64,000 bases of DNA from NCBI GenBank assembly GCA_963930775.1, contig OZ005701.1, positions 4,533,669-4,597,668 of the forward strand. Direction: 5' to 3'. Numbering within the stretch: the stretch's first letter is position 1; each line of letters opens with the position of its first letter. Origin of the DNA: Cliona cf. orientalis (taxonomy: Eukaryota > Porifera > Demospongiae > Clionaida > Clionaidae). The notes beneath the pieces were generated by a model. It was not told the DNA's origin and searched no databases. It saw only the letters and a list, made by a program, of their open reading frames with translations. This document shows positions 1 to 12,260 of this stretch, in pieces. The position numbers and the translations under genes are program-made.

Positions 1-358
1 ACTTACTGCCCCTCATGGGCTGTGGTGCATTCATTGCTATTATTGAGGTAGCATAGTGTAAGGTGTAAATTATATTATTATAGGCTAAGTACAAGTACAC
101 ATCATTAATTCTAGTTATAAAAGGTGTGGGTGCTGGATATATCTATAAATATTAAGTTTTCACTGAGTACCGATAATTTTCCAGGTAAAATACAAAACTT
201 GTTGGATAGCATTTAGTCAGTTTCTATATAATAAGGACCTCTGGTATCAGTAAACTCCTGCTTCCTATATAGAGCTCGTTGGTCTTTAAATCATATTATA
301 GTGTCATACAGTGTCTTTGTATCCTTATTCTCTCTCTCTCTCCCCTTCCCTCCTCTAG
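1..358 (+). other. Intronic sequence at left edge
   Basis: No coding signal is seen. It ends in a pyrimidine-rich tract and TAG acceptor just before the first recognised OXA1L exon at 359, so it is most likely the preceding OXA1L intron. The upstream OXA1L exons must lie outside the window. Confidence 0.6.
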
Positions 359-463
359 CTTGGTGGTGATGCAGGTACAACCAACCCTCAGTTGAAAAAG
401 TTAAAGCCAGCTCTGAGAGCATCTTCCATTCTTCTTCTTGCAGTCACTGCTAAATTTCCTGCT
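359..463 (+). CDS. OXA1L: OXA1L internal exon (third last)
   Basis: The exon encodes 35 codons starting LGGDAGTTNPQ and ending LLAVTAKFPA. It is preceded by a long CT tract with TAG and followed by the donor GTTAGT. The residues correspond to the part of human OXA1L that runs into the transmembrane segment ending FPTA. OXA1L inserts mitochondrially and nuclear-encoded proteins into the inner mitochondrial membrane (YidC/Oxa1/Alb3 family). The reading frame enters and leaves in phase 0 and joins cleanly to the exon at 2002. The family call rests on alignment from memory across the three exons together, which is stronger than any one exon alone. Confidence 0.85.
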
Positions 464-2001
464 GTTAGTAGAAATCATTAACCCTTGGCGCATGCGCCAT
501 AGGGTTATGGTAATTATTCTGTGTGTCCATTTGTCTATCACCATGAAATGTACTGTAAACCTCATTTATACGTCAAAAGCAAGGTGTCATGATAACACTC
601 TATGGTGTATCGAGGTTTTGTTGTGGCTTTTTGCTAAAAACTTAGCATCATTTGCTAGTTATTGCCGCCTTCCTTGTCCCCCAATGATCTGTCTGAGGGT
701 GAAACAGACAAAATCTTTTCTATGCAAGGAGTGTGCACATCTAGCAATACGCATGTAACTCCGACTGAAACTAACCAACTTGAACTTCCCCCCGCAAGCT
801 TCTTGCATTGTGCCATAAACTGCTGACATTGCACTGTACTGCTGCAACTACTGCTTATTGTATAATTGTGTGTTATGAGCATTCCTGTGATTAATCCATG
901 GAGATTCTTTTGCTTCCCATGGTTGCAATGTTGATATGCTTTTCCCTTAAGCAACTTGCATTATTACTCTTGAATACCATTATTATAACCGGAAAATTTG
1001 GCGGTTTGGCGGTCTACGTTACAACCGCCAAATTAAAATCTGCCAAAATTTCCTACTTGCATGTATACGTATGGCGATCCCGTACCGTAATTAAAAATTC
1101 GCTGATATTCTTGCACTACGTAGCAATTTTGGGCTCAACCGCAAAATTTAATTCCCGCCAATATTTCCAGCTATATAGTATGCTATAAACCTCATCGTTG
1201 GTAGACTAGATAATATTTGGTAATGATCATCTGATTCAGTAGATACAGCATGACAAATATATGATTTTTGTTGGGTGCTGATTTTCTTGGGAAGTCACAA
1301 ATTGATATTTGCCCATGAAAGCTAATTTTAAACTGTTGTTTGAAAGGACTAATTATAGTGTCACGAAAGAGGGCCCACCTGATGGGAGAGTGGGCTGACA
1401 TTCAAGTGAGCTGTTACCCAAAGTTAAGTGGATATCTGTGGGCTATGCACCTTGTGTAAACTATCATGTAGCTGTATGATTAATGTCTGTAAACCAGTCT
1501 CACCTGGTCTTCTGCTTGTCAAATAGTGGGAATCCTTTTTGTTTGTGGTCCTTGTGATATTCTTTTAAGTCAAGGCAGTACTATCACCTGGTGATTATAT
1601 TGTCACTTAGGTTGCTGTAGCCTCATATACAGACAGTCCCAGCTCTAACTACATGTGTGCATTATTATAATATTCAATGTTGTGCTGGAGCTGCATGACA
1701 GTGATACTATATTTATATTTGAGCAAATCGTACTTGTGCCGCCATCCCTCTTCATGTGGACATGTATATAAACGAACTGTTGGACAGACACATAATCAGC
1801 AAAATAGTTCTCTGTTGATGCCTTGTGGCAAGGGTTAGTTTAACCTCAGCAGGAATCGGCCCTTATTTGTGAGACTACAGGAAACGTTTTTAAAGAAGCT
1901 TTTAGAAGCTGACAACCTTGCCTTGCATACTTTTCAAATTTAATATCAATCACCTAAATTAAGAATTAACTGTGCAGTAAAGCTTGTTTGTCTATATGTA
2001 G
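464..2001 (+). other. OXA1L intron with one MITE relic
   Basis: The intron begins GTTAGT and ends TATATGTAG. It holds a decayed 196-bp inverted-repeat element (985-1180). At about 1362-1405 there is a fragment related to the terminal part of the element at 2898-3435 (CACGAAAGAGGGCCCA). No exon is recognised inside. Confidence 0.7.
985..1180. mobile_element. MITE relic, family of 54274-54490, opposite orientation
   Basis: This stretch is alignable over its whole length with the reverse complement of the element at 54274-54490. Both share blocks such as GGCGGTTTGGCGGTCTAC and TTTTGGGCTCAACC. Here the left terminal repeat has lost its outer bases (it begins at ACCGGAAAA), while the right one still reads AATATTTCCAGCTATA. 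It is therefore a truncated, older copy, non-coding. Confidence 0.75.
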
Positions 2002-2161
2002 GGTTTGTTCATGTACTGGCTGAGCAGTAGCCTAATCTCCATGGGACAGATCTCGTTGCTCAAATTACGGTCGTTCCGTTCTCTGATGGGCATCCCAGAT
2101 TTGATCATCCACGAGAACATCAAGGACGATGGCAAGGGATTCATTGCAACCTTGAAATCTG
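2002..2161 (+). CDS. OXA1L: OXA1L internal exon (second last)
   Basis: The exon encodes GLFMYWLSSSLISMGQ and continues to IHENIKDDGKGFIATLKS. The FMYWLSS motif followed by a Q at the start of a charged, soluble stretch is the hallmark of the last transmembrane helix of OXA1L, and GFIATLKSG matches the human GFLESFKKGW segment. The acceptor is TATATGTAG and the donor is G|GTGAGT, so the exon ends in phase 1. It is 160 bp long. The reading joins exon 359-463 in phase 0 and exon 9609-9733 in phase 1 with no break. Confidence 0.9.
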
Positions 2162-2406
2162 GTGAGTCAGGTTTAGTGATATTACCCTATGTACATTATG
2201 TGCAGGTACTAAGTGTATACAGACTAGTGAGGTGTCTGGCCTACACAATAATACATTCAAAGTTAGTTCAATTTTCATCTGCATGCATGCTCACTGTGCT
2301 ATGGGAAAACATGACATTCATACTGCTTAGATTTTCTCTGAGCATGTACATGTACTGTTAATAACTCGTGCACATACATGTACTTGTTTTCAGTATAAAC
2401 TATACT

Positions 2407-2559
2407 ATAGTGTCCCGGGTAATCGCCCAAGGTGGCTTAAACATGACTCGCGATTGATTTTGGCCTGCATAGAAGCTGCTACATATTATATTGACTCGTT
2501 GAAATACGGTACATGGTGTTTATATGTACCTGGGAGTGGCTGCTTGCCCGGGACACTAT
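2407..2559. mobile_element. Small MITE, TIR ATAGTGTCCCGGG
   Basis: The left end reads ATAGTGTCCCGGGTAA and the right end is its complement (TTGCCCGGGACACTAT), 153 bp overall. It is non-coding. The terminal repeats are about 16 bp with one mismatch. The target duplication cannot be fixed because the flanks are both TA-rich. Confidence 0.65.
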
Positions 2560-2897
2560 GGAACATGCAGCTTGGTACAGTTTAATATTCACCCTATAGC
2601 TAATTGTATCCTTAGGCAGTGAGTGTTATAATTAATATTACCCTCCCCAGGCACAAATAATCCCTATACTGATTGCTTTGACAGAACTACATGTACATGT
2701 ATATGCAGGGTTGCATACAGGATTTTATCTTGGGGGGAATCTCACGGATGACTTACTTTGTGCGTGTGTGTGTGTGCCACTGCCATGCGTATACTAGTAA
2801 ACAAATCACAGAATAATACTGTGATGAACAAACAATGTCTTCTTGCTTGTGTATGTAATCATATTATTTGTGCTATATATATTATAATATTATATTA

Positions 2898-3435
2898 CCG
2901 TACACTCGCGAAAGAGGGCCCATGGGCGGTGCACCTTACATTGGGCCAAGATTGGGGGATGGGCCGATATTCGAGGTATCAGTATCGCATTAAGAGCGCC
3001 CAGGTAAGTTACCCACGCTAGCTTCATAATTCGAATAATAGCAGCGGCTACTATTGATTTCAGCCTTATTCAAGCGCGGTTACCACTCCATAGCAAGGGC
3101 GGCCACGATACTTCACCATGTGTCGTTGAGTGCAGCCATATAAGTGGGCGTGGCTACGATCGCCAGCCATGTACGATCGTTTATTTGTGCTGAAATGTGG
3201 CATAAAGCTAGCTAGCTATAGGCTTAGTTTTTACGGCTGTTTAGCACGTTATTTTACATAGGCTATTCGAAGTTTAGTCGTCATAAACCAGCCATTTGAG
3301 CTGCGTTTTCAAGGGCAGCTACACATGGGCGCATATTCGAGTAAACACTAGACCTTGAGCAGGAACTTGAGCCCAAAGTGGGAGGGGGGGGGTGGGCCGA
3401 CATTCCTTAGTGGGTCCTCTTTCGCGAGGGTACGG
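2898..3435. mobile_element. 538-bp MITE with TA target duplication
   Basis: The left end CCGTACACTCGCGAAAGAGG is mirrored at the right by CCTCTTTCGCGAGGGTACGG (one mismatch). The dinucleotide TA flanks both ends (2896-2897 and 3436-3437), as expected for Tc1/mariner-mobilised elements. It has no coding capacity. A related fragment lies at about 1362-1405. Confidence 0.75.
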
Positions 3436-6400
3436 TATTGTGGAATTTGGGGGGGGGGGGGGGGGAACCCCAGTGTGCCCCCCCCCGTATGCAACCCTGA
3501 TGTGTACATGTACTTATACATGCATTACAACATTGTTATGCTAATGAATTCGACTATAGCTAATGATATATAGTTAACTATGGCACTCGAGACTGACAGT
3601 TATAACCAAAATTAATGTTATGTGGCTAGTAGAACAGACATTGTGAATCCAAATCATGTTATGCTAGAAGTTACATATAACATTGTACATGTCCATGTAC
3701 CATGGCCTTGTATACGTATCTGATACTACGCCACAAATAATTGTTTAACTCTCAGCTCTGAGTGCATGACTCACTGTGTGTGTCCTATTGGGTAGTGTAC
3801 ATGTACATAGATGTATATAATATAGATGTACATGTACGCATGGATAAGGATGTGTGGCTCTGTTCTGTGTTGCAGCAAGCACTCTGCATGACTTAGTGTG
3901 TATTGTTAGTTATTACATGTATAATGTAGTTTGACTTTTTATAGTGATTGGCAAGAAGACATGTACGTTGTGCACACTCCTGGAATGATGGGCCAGCTGT
4001 TGCTCTCAATGAACATGCACATTGTTGTATATTAATTGTAGTGATTGTATAGGCTGCGGCTAGTAGATGGATGTTGTGTAATCCTAGCTACATGTGTATC
4101 AGGATGTCTGAATGGCCCGTGGTTATAAGTCTTAAGTGATGTATGATTGCTAATTTGTTGCTGCCAATTGATGTGTTTAAATGCTAAGCATCCTACTCGC
4201 TCACTGTTTGAACAAATGGAGCCCTTTCTCACCCCCTCAATGGCTAATTTGTTGCTTTACAATTAATGTGGCTTAATTGTGATACACAAGATGCACTAGT
4301 AGTGTTGTTGATAGTCCATTTTAACCAGTGCAATATGTACATCCGGACATCGTCGTTCTAATGCGGACAGCTCGCACTAGCGCGCTACCTATACCCATAT
4401 CAGTGTATGAAGGAGGCGAGTTGTTCTCTTTCCCACCATGAACAGGGAGCTCCAGGTACCGTCTCATTTTCTCAATCTCTGCAGTTGCTCAATCGCACAT
4501 CCATTTGACCGAATGCGCATGCGTGAAAGCGTGTTCTAATTCATCGGACACTTCGAACGCCAACTATTTTCGTGTGCTCTAATTATCGCAGACATTGGCC
4601 AAAATAATTATTTTTCTGGTGTCCATTAAATTAGAGGTAATACGGTATGCATCAGAGCTACCTGTGTACCCATAGAGGAACAAAATAATGGTGAGCAAAT
4701 AAACCTCATGCACATGCAGAGTGCAATGTGACTAGGTGCAGGGTGTATTCTAGGAGTACATGTATGTACAGATAGTTGTGATTATTCAATCATATTATGA
4801 CCATGATAAAAGTAATATTTGCTGCATGTGGAGGTGTGGCTTAAACTATTGCAATGCATATGTGGGTGTGCAGAACGATGGGACTTATTTTACTTTGCTT
4901 GAGTGAAGGAATTGAAGGAAATACTATATTATGTACAGCTTTGTTAGCACTTCATTTACTTTTTCCGTTGTTAGCCCAATATCATACATGTTGTATGTCC
5001 ATGGATAATATAATTATGTCGAGAGACAGTGTGACTCCAGTATTCACACTGCTCTGTACTGTGTCAACAAACGTGTTGGAATTTTTACCGGCATTCTCTA
5101 TTAGTCGGTATTTGCTCCAATCAAAACACTCATAATGACCCACTCTACTACCGTCACTTGTTTGGATAACTGAAATGACTCGACTGCCAAATTTGAAGAT
5201 GCCCATTAGACTTCAGTTTACTGTCTTGATGTGAGTCTAGCTCAGCATACATATGGGTCGTTTATAAGGCTACATTGATCACCTTCTTATTAAATTTGTC
5301 AAGTATGTTTTAAGCTTGGGATTATGTACAGGCCCTTCAGTCATGTACCTGTACTGTATGTGGCAAGCATATGAGCACCTGAACCAGTACATCTCTTACG
5401 CTGTACATGTATGTCTACATTGCATAACCGTTTAATTCTGATAAGTGATTCCATAATATGGAAGTTGACAGCTCTCCCCAGTCTAACCATACAATTATAT
5501 GTGTTATATACTTCGTCATGTTTCATAATAGTTGTTGACATACACTGCTAACATTATGTTATTGTCCTGCATGCATAATTATACACGATATCAAAATGCC
5601 TTCTGTAATATATAGTCACTGTACATGTATGTCCAGCGTGTGTGTATGTGCAAACACTGCCCTTGTTTTCTTTACACAGTACGTAGTGCCGGCCAGGCAA
5701 GACCAGACCTCTTATTGTCACATGCAGCACACTTACAATATCTGCCATATTATGTAAATACACAACTTCTCTGAAATCACATGATTCCACGTGTGTGTAT
5801 ATGACACTGTCTATGGCTATGGTGACACCATGCATAATTTTTGGCATGGATATTGATTTTATTGTGTTGTCCAAGGTGCAGCAGAATAGCTGCATTATGT
5901 GGTGCACTGTAAACTTGGGTGCCACACTAGCATAATTACATCTAGTACAATTGTGTGTCTGATGTCTGAAAGAGGTATCTGTGGGTGAGACAAGAATACA
6001 CTGTTACCTACAGTCCAGCCTGTGAATAGAGGTGATTGTGTAAGGCTGCAGCCACCTCCCTACTGCAGCCACTTAGTTTAAGTTCCCAGTAGCAATGATT
6101 TTGTACATTATTAAAGCATCTGCCTCTTTATTACAGCCACTAATTTTTGTCCCTGGGCATATTTATCAATCCCCACATCCTATCCAAGCAATTACTTTTA
6201 TTGATACAGGTATTTGCACTGTACGTATGTACATATGTATAGAAATCTGTACCTTGTACTATGCTGCTATAGATGTAAATGCTTAAAATGAACATCCTCC
6301 TTCCCCTTCCCAATCCACACAGCTGTGTTTTCATGTGACTGTATGACAAGGTTTTATGTCGAGCATCACTGGGTATGACTACACATTCAATAGTTTCCCA

Positions 6401-9400
6401 GGATAAAGAATTGAAGGACACGCTTGCCAGTGTACGTGCGTGACCTACATGTACATTGTACATACCGTGCAGTGTATTGATGTGTGGCGTGGCATGCATG
6501 TAGAATAGCATACTGTAGCTTAGTGTACTTTGCGTAGTGTGGCACAATGTACAGTAGTTATGAAGTATTGTGTAGTATCGGTTGACTATCTGTTTAGTGA
6601 ATGATACGGGCGGTCGAGCACATCTGTCAGGTAATGGGAGCAAGAATTGCTGGAATCTGTTGACAAGAGTGGCCTAGCTGGTCCTTCATTCATACCCACC
6701 CCCTAAAGCACCAGCCACTTCCCTGCCATTTAGCTCACCATAGTAATTGATTAATAGATAAGCTATTCTAATTCGTATGAGCTGTATTGTGGATTAGGAA
6801 AGATACACAAAGTATTGGAAGTTTGTAATTGGTGATGATGGTTGTTAATTGGTTGGATTGTCCGCTGAAGGCGCATCTGGACATTCCTTTATATGGTGTA
6901 CGATTTCAGTTAGATTACCACATATTCATACCTTAGATGGCTTCACCAGCTGTGCACCTGCTTAGATAACTGAGCTAACGTTTTAATGTGACGTGCTATA
7001 AGTGTGCTAGTTGTTTTGCTATAATAGATACTGACACTAAGACCTTACACAAAGCCATCTCTCTCATGCTCTCTCTCTCTCTCTCTAATCACATATTACA
7101 CACACACAATACACATTTTGGATATCATGTTCGCATTAAGTATGCTACAAGTACAAGTGCATATACATGTAAATAGTATCAAATAGCTATGAAATATTAC
7201 CTGCACATACATGACAAGGTTCATGCCAATCAATGTGTCATATTATAGTGTGATTTATTAAATGTGCATGTACCAGTAAACAAGGGTGACGTTAACCCTG
7301 CATGAGGGGTATCTGTGTGTGTGTGTTCCTTCGGTTTAGTTGTGTTGTTGAAGTAAATAAGGATGAACCATATTTCAGCTGGTGACATCATCAATAGCTG
7401 CTTGTAAGGAGATCCCTGGTTCATTGCTGGGCAACCAGCTGTGAGCTGCGCTATTAGCTCTATATCACTATATCGATTTGCTTGTAATTTGAAATTGTCA
7501 ATCAATAAACAAGTGAATTGATCATTTGCAGTTGATATGTCATGTCACCTCTTGAAACCTGAAAAGCATACCATATAATCATGGGAAAGGATCGCGTCCT
7601 TTGCTGTTGACATGTGTACAAGTATATGCAGTATGTTGTGTGTGTGTGTATTGTATGTGCGTGGCACGAGTTTAGAGCATGCAGTAAAATGGAGAAATGG
7701 AGATATTATGATGGCGAAATGGGAATAGAATAGGAGGGAGAGAGCTCGAGGGAAAGGGAGGGTAGAGAGAGAGAGAAAGGGAGATATATGTAATTAATTT
7801 TGCAGATCAAAGGTTGTGTAAGGATCCCTTGAAAGCGCCATATTAAATTAGGTGGGGGTACCATGAAATGTAACACGAACCACTGCCATATCCCAAGCAT
7901 CAACCATTATACTGGAATGGCTTCCTCATTCACCTCTCCCAGTATATGCTCACTAGCTTCCATGTACTTCCTGCACAGTGCTTTAGGTGCACCAGTCCTA
8001 CACTAATGAGAACACACAGTTCTAAGTAGGGGAAATAAAATGAATTCATAGTAGTGGCATGGCCCATCAAATTTGGTTTCTGTCTTCTGCATTATAAAGA
8101 AATCATGAATCTCAGTTTCATCATCCACTGGTCGAGGTGATTATGAACTAAGAGAAGCACATGCAAACTGTGAGGAAGAGGGAGGGAGGGAGGTAAGGTT
8201 CCTCCTAAATTGTACTCACTGGAACCCTTCCAGTGCATCTAGAAATCATCAAAACCCAACACAGCTTTCTGGTGTTTAGCCATAGAGACAAAAATTTCAT
8301 ACGAGAAAAATTTTATCAGCCCAGTTACATTTTACATTTCACCAATGCAGTAAAGGTCGCCATACCCACACAAGGTAAAAGCTCATGGATAGTAATGTTT
8401 GCCAATGAGAACGGATAGTGAAACGTTTTTCCCCGGTGATAATCTCCGGCTCTGTGGTACATGTATACTGATGCATGTACACTTATGTTTATGTGTATGA
8501 TATTTATGTGCCCATGTACCATATATTTGTGGGGGCTGTTTTTATTGTTGATGTTTGGGGCTTGGAATTCCTTGTTCTGTAATTTCACGAAGCTCTGTAT
8601 TTATTACGTTGTACACGTACATCTTCATGTGTGGGTATTCTTTGTGTTTGTGAGGTCAGGTTGCTTACTGTCAACCTAGTAGGTGTTCATCACCATTGTT
8701 CGCTGGACAAAAGGCATTTAGTATGAAAGACCCTTCCTCTTTCAGTGTATATCTGAGTGTGGGTGAATCTTAGTGTGACATGAACTTATACTTGTAGCAT
8801 GATGGCTCATCTGATGGCACTTAGCAGGATGCACTGTCAGTTTCAACTTCATGGTCTTATATTTATTTGTGTGAAGAGGCCAAATTCAAGGTCTCTATGC
8901 ATTTTAAGAAGCCCCAAGGCTGTACTATCCTGAGTGAAGTAAGAGCACTACTAAGGGCCTGAGAATCTCTGAAAAGGGTAGAGACAAGGTGCATAATAAT
9001 ATATAACAACTGCAATTATGACATTTTGCCTGGGGACTGTTGCACTGTGCATGTTTCTTTGCTCTGGCAGCCCAATATTGAAGGTCTATAAATGTGGGAC
9101 CTCCAACTGACTAATCAAATTGCTGCAAGTTAGTAGGTTCTTGGAAAACACTCGTAGACCTTTGAATGTAGGAAAACTTCCTTGAGGTTTAATTATGATA
9201 ACCTGTACAGTCCCGTGTGTATGTGTGGGAGTGAAGAGTTGATCAGTTAAAGAATGAGTGGGGATTGTTCCAGAAAAATTGACATGCATCAGAGAATGTG
9301 ATATTCATGTGTGAACTGGCTATATACATGTGCCTATTGTATTATCATGCTAGTACAGTTTTTGATATTATGAGCCGTTGGAGTAACTTGCGTGCCATTG

Positions 9401-9608
9401 AAATACAAATTCCCATGCAGAACCAAGTGTGGCTATGGACTAGGGTATTTCCAATAGATGCACAATTTCCAAGTACTGCTGCTGGCACCCGGACATACAC
9501 AGTAGTTGCATGCTCCTTCAGTGCTCGTGTGCTCCTGGTATAATATATTATTGTGTACACACAAGTGTGAAAATCTCTCTCTATCTCCCTCTCCTCCCTC
9601 CCTCCTAG

Positions 9609-9733
9609 GTTTCAATAATGCTGCACTAACCACAGCAGCCAAGGATAGAGAGGCCAAGGCTAAGAAACGCTATGGGAAGATGAAGAAGGACCCATCTCCT
9701 AAACTCTATGACAAACCACCCAATCTCAGATAG
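9609..9733 (+). CDS. OXA1L: OXA1L terminal exon
   Basis: This is the final coding exon, reached by a long CT-rich acceptor. The phase-1 codon completed here gives GFNNAALTTAAKDREAKAKK, then a basic tail ending YDKPPNLR and a TAG stop. The matrix-facing C-terminal tail of OXA1L is a basic region that binds the mitochondrial ribosome, and the run of K/R here fits that role. The tail is shorter than in human OXA1L. No canonical AATAAA is visible close downstream; AATAAT-like sequences occur at about 9817-9822. Confidence 0.85.
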
Positions 9734-11059
9734 TCAAGTTAGCTGACACTCACAACCACCATTGTTGATGTATCTTGATTTGTACGACTCTTGTATGTGT
9801 TGAATTATAAGTGCCATAAATAATCTGTGCCACTGTTCCCAAAGGACCCTTCCCCCAAGGGCGTTTACAACTCTGTTGACATGCCATGAATTCATGTTTA
9901 ATTAATATCCATTTGTCATGAGATGGTAATTATACAAACTTTGTATAATAAGGAATTGAAAGGATAGTTAGCATTATTATACCGATGTATCAGTGATTTA
10001 TTCATGCCTTCATGTGCTATGTGAGATCTAGATGTTTGTATTATGCACCATTTGCTACACACAGTGGCCGATACATACCAGTAGTGAACGCGACATCTAG
10101 CTTTGTGCTAACAATAGATATTTATGTCAACTGGATATGGATCTAACAACGTGACATGATGGAATAGAATACATAACCCGTGGAGTCCAGTTCCCTTCTG
10201 ATCGAGAATATTGATGCATACACAGAGCCATCAATAACAATGATAATATTAAATTATTTTATAGGTACTTTAGCACAGTCATGGATTTATACGTAGAAAT
10301 TTTGCCATCTTTTGCCCTATATTAAAGATTGCATAGAGATCTGGCATTTTATACTTCATTATCATAATAATATTATAGCACCATTGACTCTACCCAACTT
10401 TGGCAGGAAGAGATCCTTAATCTATATGGTTTTAATAAATCATTACCAGTGAAAATTGATGCATGACATTATCTTTTGTGGTAGTACAAGATACATTTTT
10501 TGAGCAGAAATATATTAGAATGGTGCTGGGGTCAATTATTAGCATTATGTAGGACATGTACATGCACATTGTCTTTATTATAAATACTATTCCCATACAT
10601 GTACATGTACAATGTCATGTCTCCCATCGATTTTAATGCAGGAATGTATGGCTAATTAGATTGAGAGGCAGACATGGTATGTCCGCGAACAGGTGGCTGG
10701 CTTCCTACTCCAAACCAATATTAGGCCATAAACTGCTGTATAATAGTGTGTAGCTATACTGTGTACGGACTCCGGACATATTCTTTGGCAGGCATAATTC
10801 GGCGCTTTGATGCGTGTTGGATCTGATTGGATCCTGGAGCATAAACATCGACCGGTCAGTTCCGCCACATACGTGAGCTCTGATCTGCATGCAGTTTGTT
10901 CCTGGTATACTATCGTTCGCCTGGCCAGCATATAAAGCTAGCTACTCTTCGACTGCAGTGATGTTATGGAAGATATCGGCAGCAGCTAGCCGCTTGCAGT
11001 CTTGACTGATCCGGGCCGATCCTTTATCCCAAACGTAAACAGTTATTACAGCTGACAAG
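9734..11059. other. Intergenic: OXA1L 3' side and FJX1-like upstream region
   Basis: AT-rich DNA with ACATGTACATGT words near 10556 and 10600. No gene is recognised. The last ~300 bp before 11060 are more GC-rich and probably hold the promoter of the kinase gene, but no defined motif can be assigned. Confidence 0.5.
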
Positions 11060-12260
11060 ATGAGGACTGCAAGAACAGTATCCAAACTTGATTCCCTGCT
11101 GCGCTGCATTCTGCAGTTGTTGTCCATTCTCCATGCATCAGCCTCCTTGGTCAATGGCGCATCATACAGTGCTATCCCCGAGCCTATCCCGGGGCAGCAG
11201 CACCTAGCATCCCCACACAATACTGCATTGGACAGTATCAGCACGCTACCAGTGAACTGGAATAAGGAGCTAGACGCGGAGCAGTCCCGACTGGCTCTCT
11301 TCTCCTACAAGGATGGGCAGGATTTCATTGCCAAGGTCCGCTCAGGGGTGGTGGTCAAACTAGAGACTGGCTGTGGAAGGCCCAAGAACCTACTAGCCAC
11401 ATTAGCTGATGTAGCCTCGTTCCCAGGCCCTTCAAGAGGAGGAGAAAGGGCCTGGGAACGAGGCTATAGCTGATGGTACTCAAGTGTGTTGTCGTTACCG
11501 TGAGAACCAGATACGAGAACTGAGAGGGGATTTGTATTCGTACCACCTCAATGGGTACCTAGGACTGTGGAATGCTCCACCTACGGTCATTGTTGGTGTG
11601 GATTTCTCCTCCAAGCAATGGAAGTTGGTGGAGGCTAGAGCCAGAAAGGAAGGATGGAAGGACGGGTCTGTGGTTGCAATGTCCCTCTTTGTTAATGACT
11701 TAGAAGACGTGTACATTCCACCTCTACTGCGGGATATCATGCACAAGAATGCTACAATCACACAAGACAGCGTATTGACACAGAATCTCATTAAAAGCCA
11801 ACAGCATGAGCTATTGCAGTGGAGCGATATGGCATTACTTGATTTCATTATTGGACACACTGATCGAGTCTTCAATACACTCTATAACTATCAGTGGAAC
11901 AAGCATATGATGGACAAAAAAGTGCACAACTTGCTCAAGACATCTAGTGGACAGCTGGTGCTTATCGACAATGAATCTGGATTCTGGATGGGTTATGCAA
12001 TGGGAGCAACAGATCCCTTGCGATACGCACTGCAGGAGCGGTTACTGGGCAAATTTTGCATCTTTCGTAAGAGTACAGTGAAAAAGATAAAATCTTTGAC
12101 CTGGGAAGGCATAAAACCAGCCACCAAATTAGAGGAATACATTAAGGTAGCTGATTTAGAATCATTTCAATTGATGGAACCTCTTGATCTGACACAGAGA
12201 ACTGAATTCAACTCAAGGGTATCAATTACTCTGGAGCTGATCGAGGAATGCATCAAGTAA
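11060..12260 (+). pseudogene. FJX1: Four-jointed/FJX1-type Golgi kinase gene, broken by a small insertion
   Basis: The first open part starts at ATG 11060 with an N-terminal hydrophobic stretch (about residues 14-30, a likely signal anchor), then reaches KLETGCGRPKNLLATLAD. The second part, one frame later, begins CCRYRENQIRELRGDLYSY and ends IEECIK with TAA at 12258-12260. Together they follow the vertebrate FJX1 and Drosophila Four-jointed order: GCGR.KN, ADGT, SYYL.LLG, W.EGSVV, LLDFIIGHTDR, then LVLIDNESG, where the DNE triplet is the active-site motif of Four-jointed kinases. Such kinases phosphorylate cadherin repeats of Fat/Dachsous in the Golgi. The frames are separated only by a 55-bp palindrome plus a 9-bp target duplication (net 64 bp, +1 frame). 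Without it about 378 codons would be continuous, close to the family length. The coding region is otherwise intact, so the loss looks recent. Confidence 0.85.
11412..11466. mobile_element. 55-bp palindromic micro-MITE inside the kinase gene
   Basis: Left arm TAGCCTCGTTCCCAGGCC and right arm GGCCTGGGAACGAGGCTA are perfect inverted repeats separated by a purine-rich loop. The 9-mer TAGCTGATG flanks both sides (11403-11411 and 11467-11475). Excision of the insert and one 9-mer would give back the conserved ADGT segment of the kinase. The termini match the larger elements at 37092-37335 and 41061-42699. Confidence 0.9.

Larger units (their letters stand above)
2162..9608 (+). other. OXA1L last intron, 7.4 kb
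   Basis: The donor is GTGAGT at 2162. The acceptor is a 40-base CT tract ending CCTCCTAG at 9608. The intron contains two inverted-repeat elements (2407-2559 and 2898-3435), a CT microsatellite near 7060-7086, a G/C homopolymer patch at about 3451-3486 and many copies of the self-complementary word ACATGTACATGT. I see no convincing coding exon in it; the open frames present lack any family resemblance. Confidence 0.7.

Noticed and set aside
6140-6643. 167-codon minus-strand frame inside the OXA1L intron
   Set aside because: Low-complexity, His/Tyr/Cys-rich translation typical of chance frames in AT-rich DNA; no family resemblance and antisense to an intron.
11411-11469. Reading the insert in the kinase gene as a mini-intron (GT at 11411, AG at 11469)
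   Set aside because: Removing those 59 bp does not restore the reading frame, whereas removing the 55-bp palindrome plus one 9-mer does, and the target duplication is perfect.
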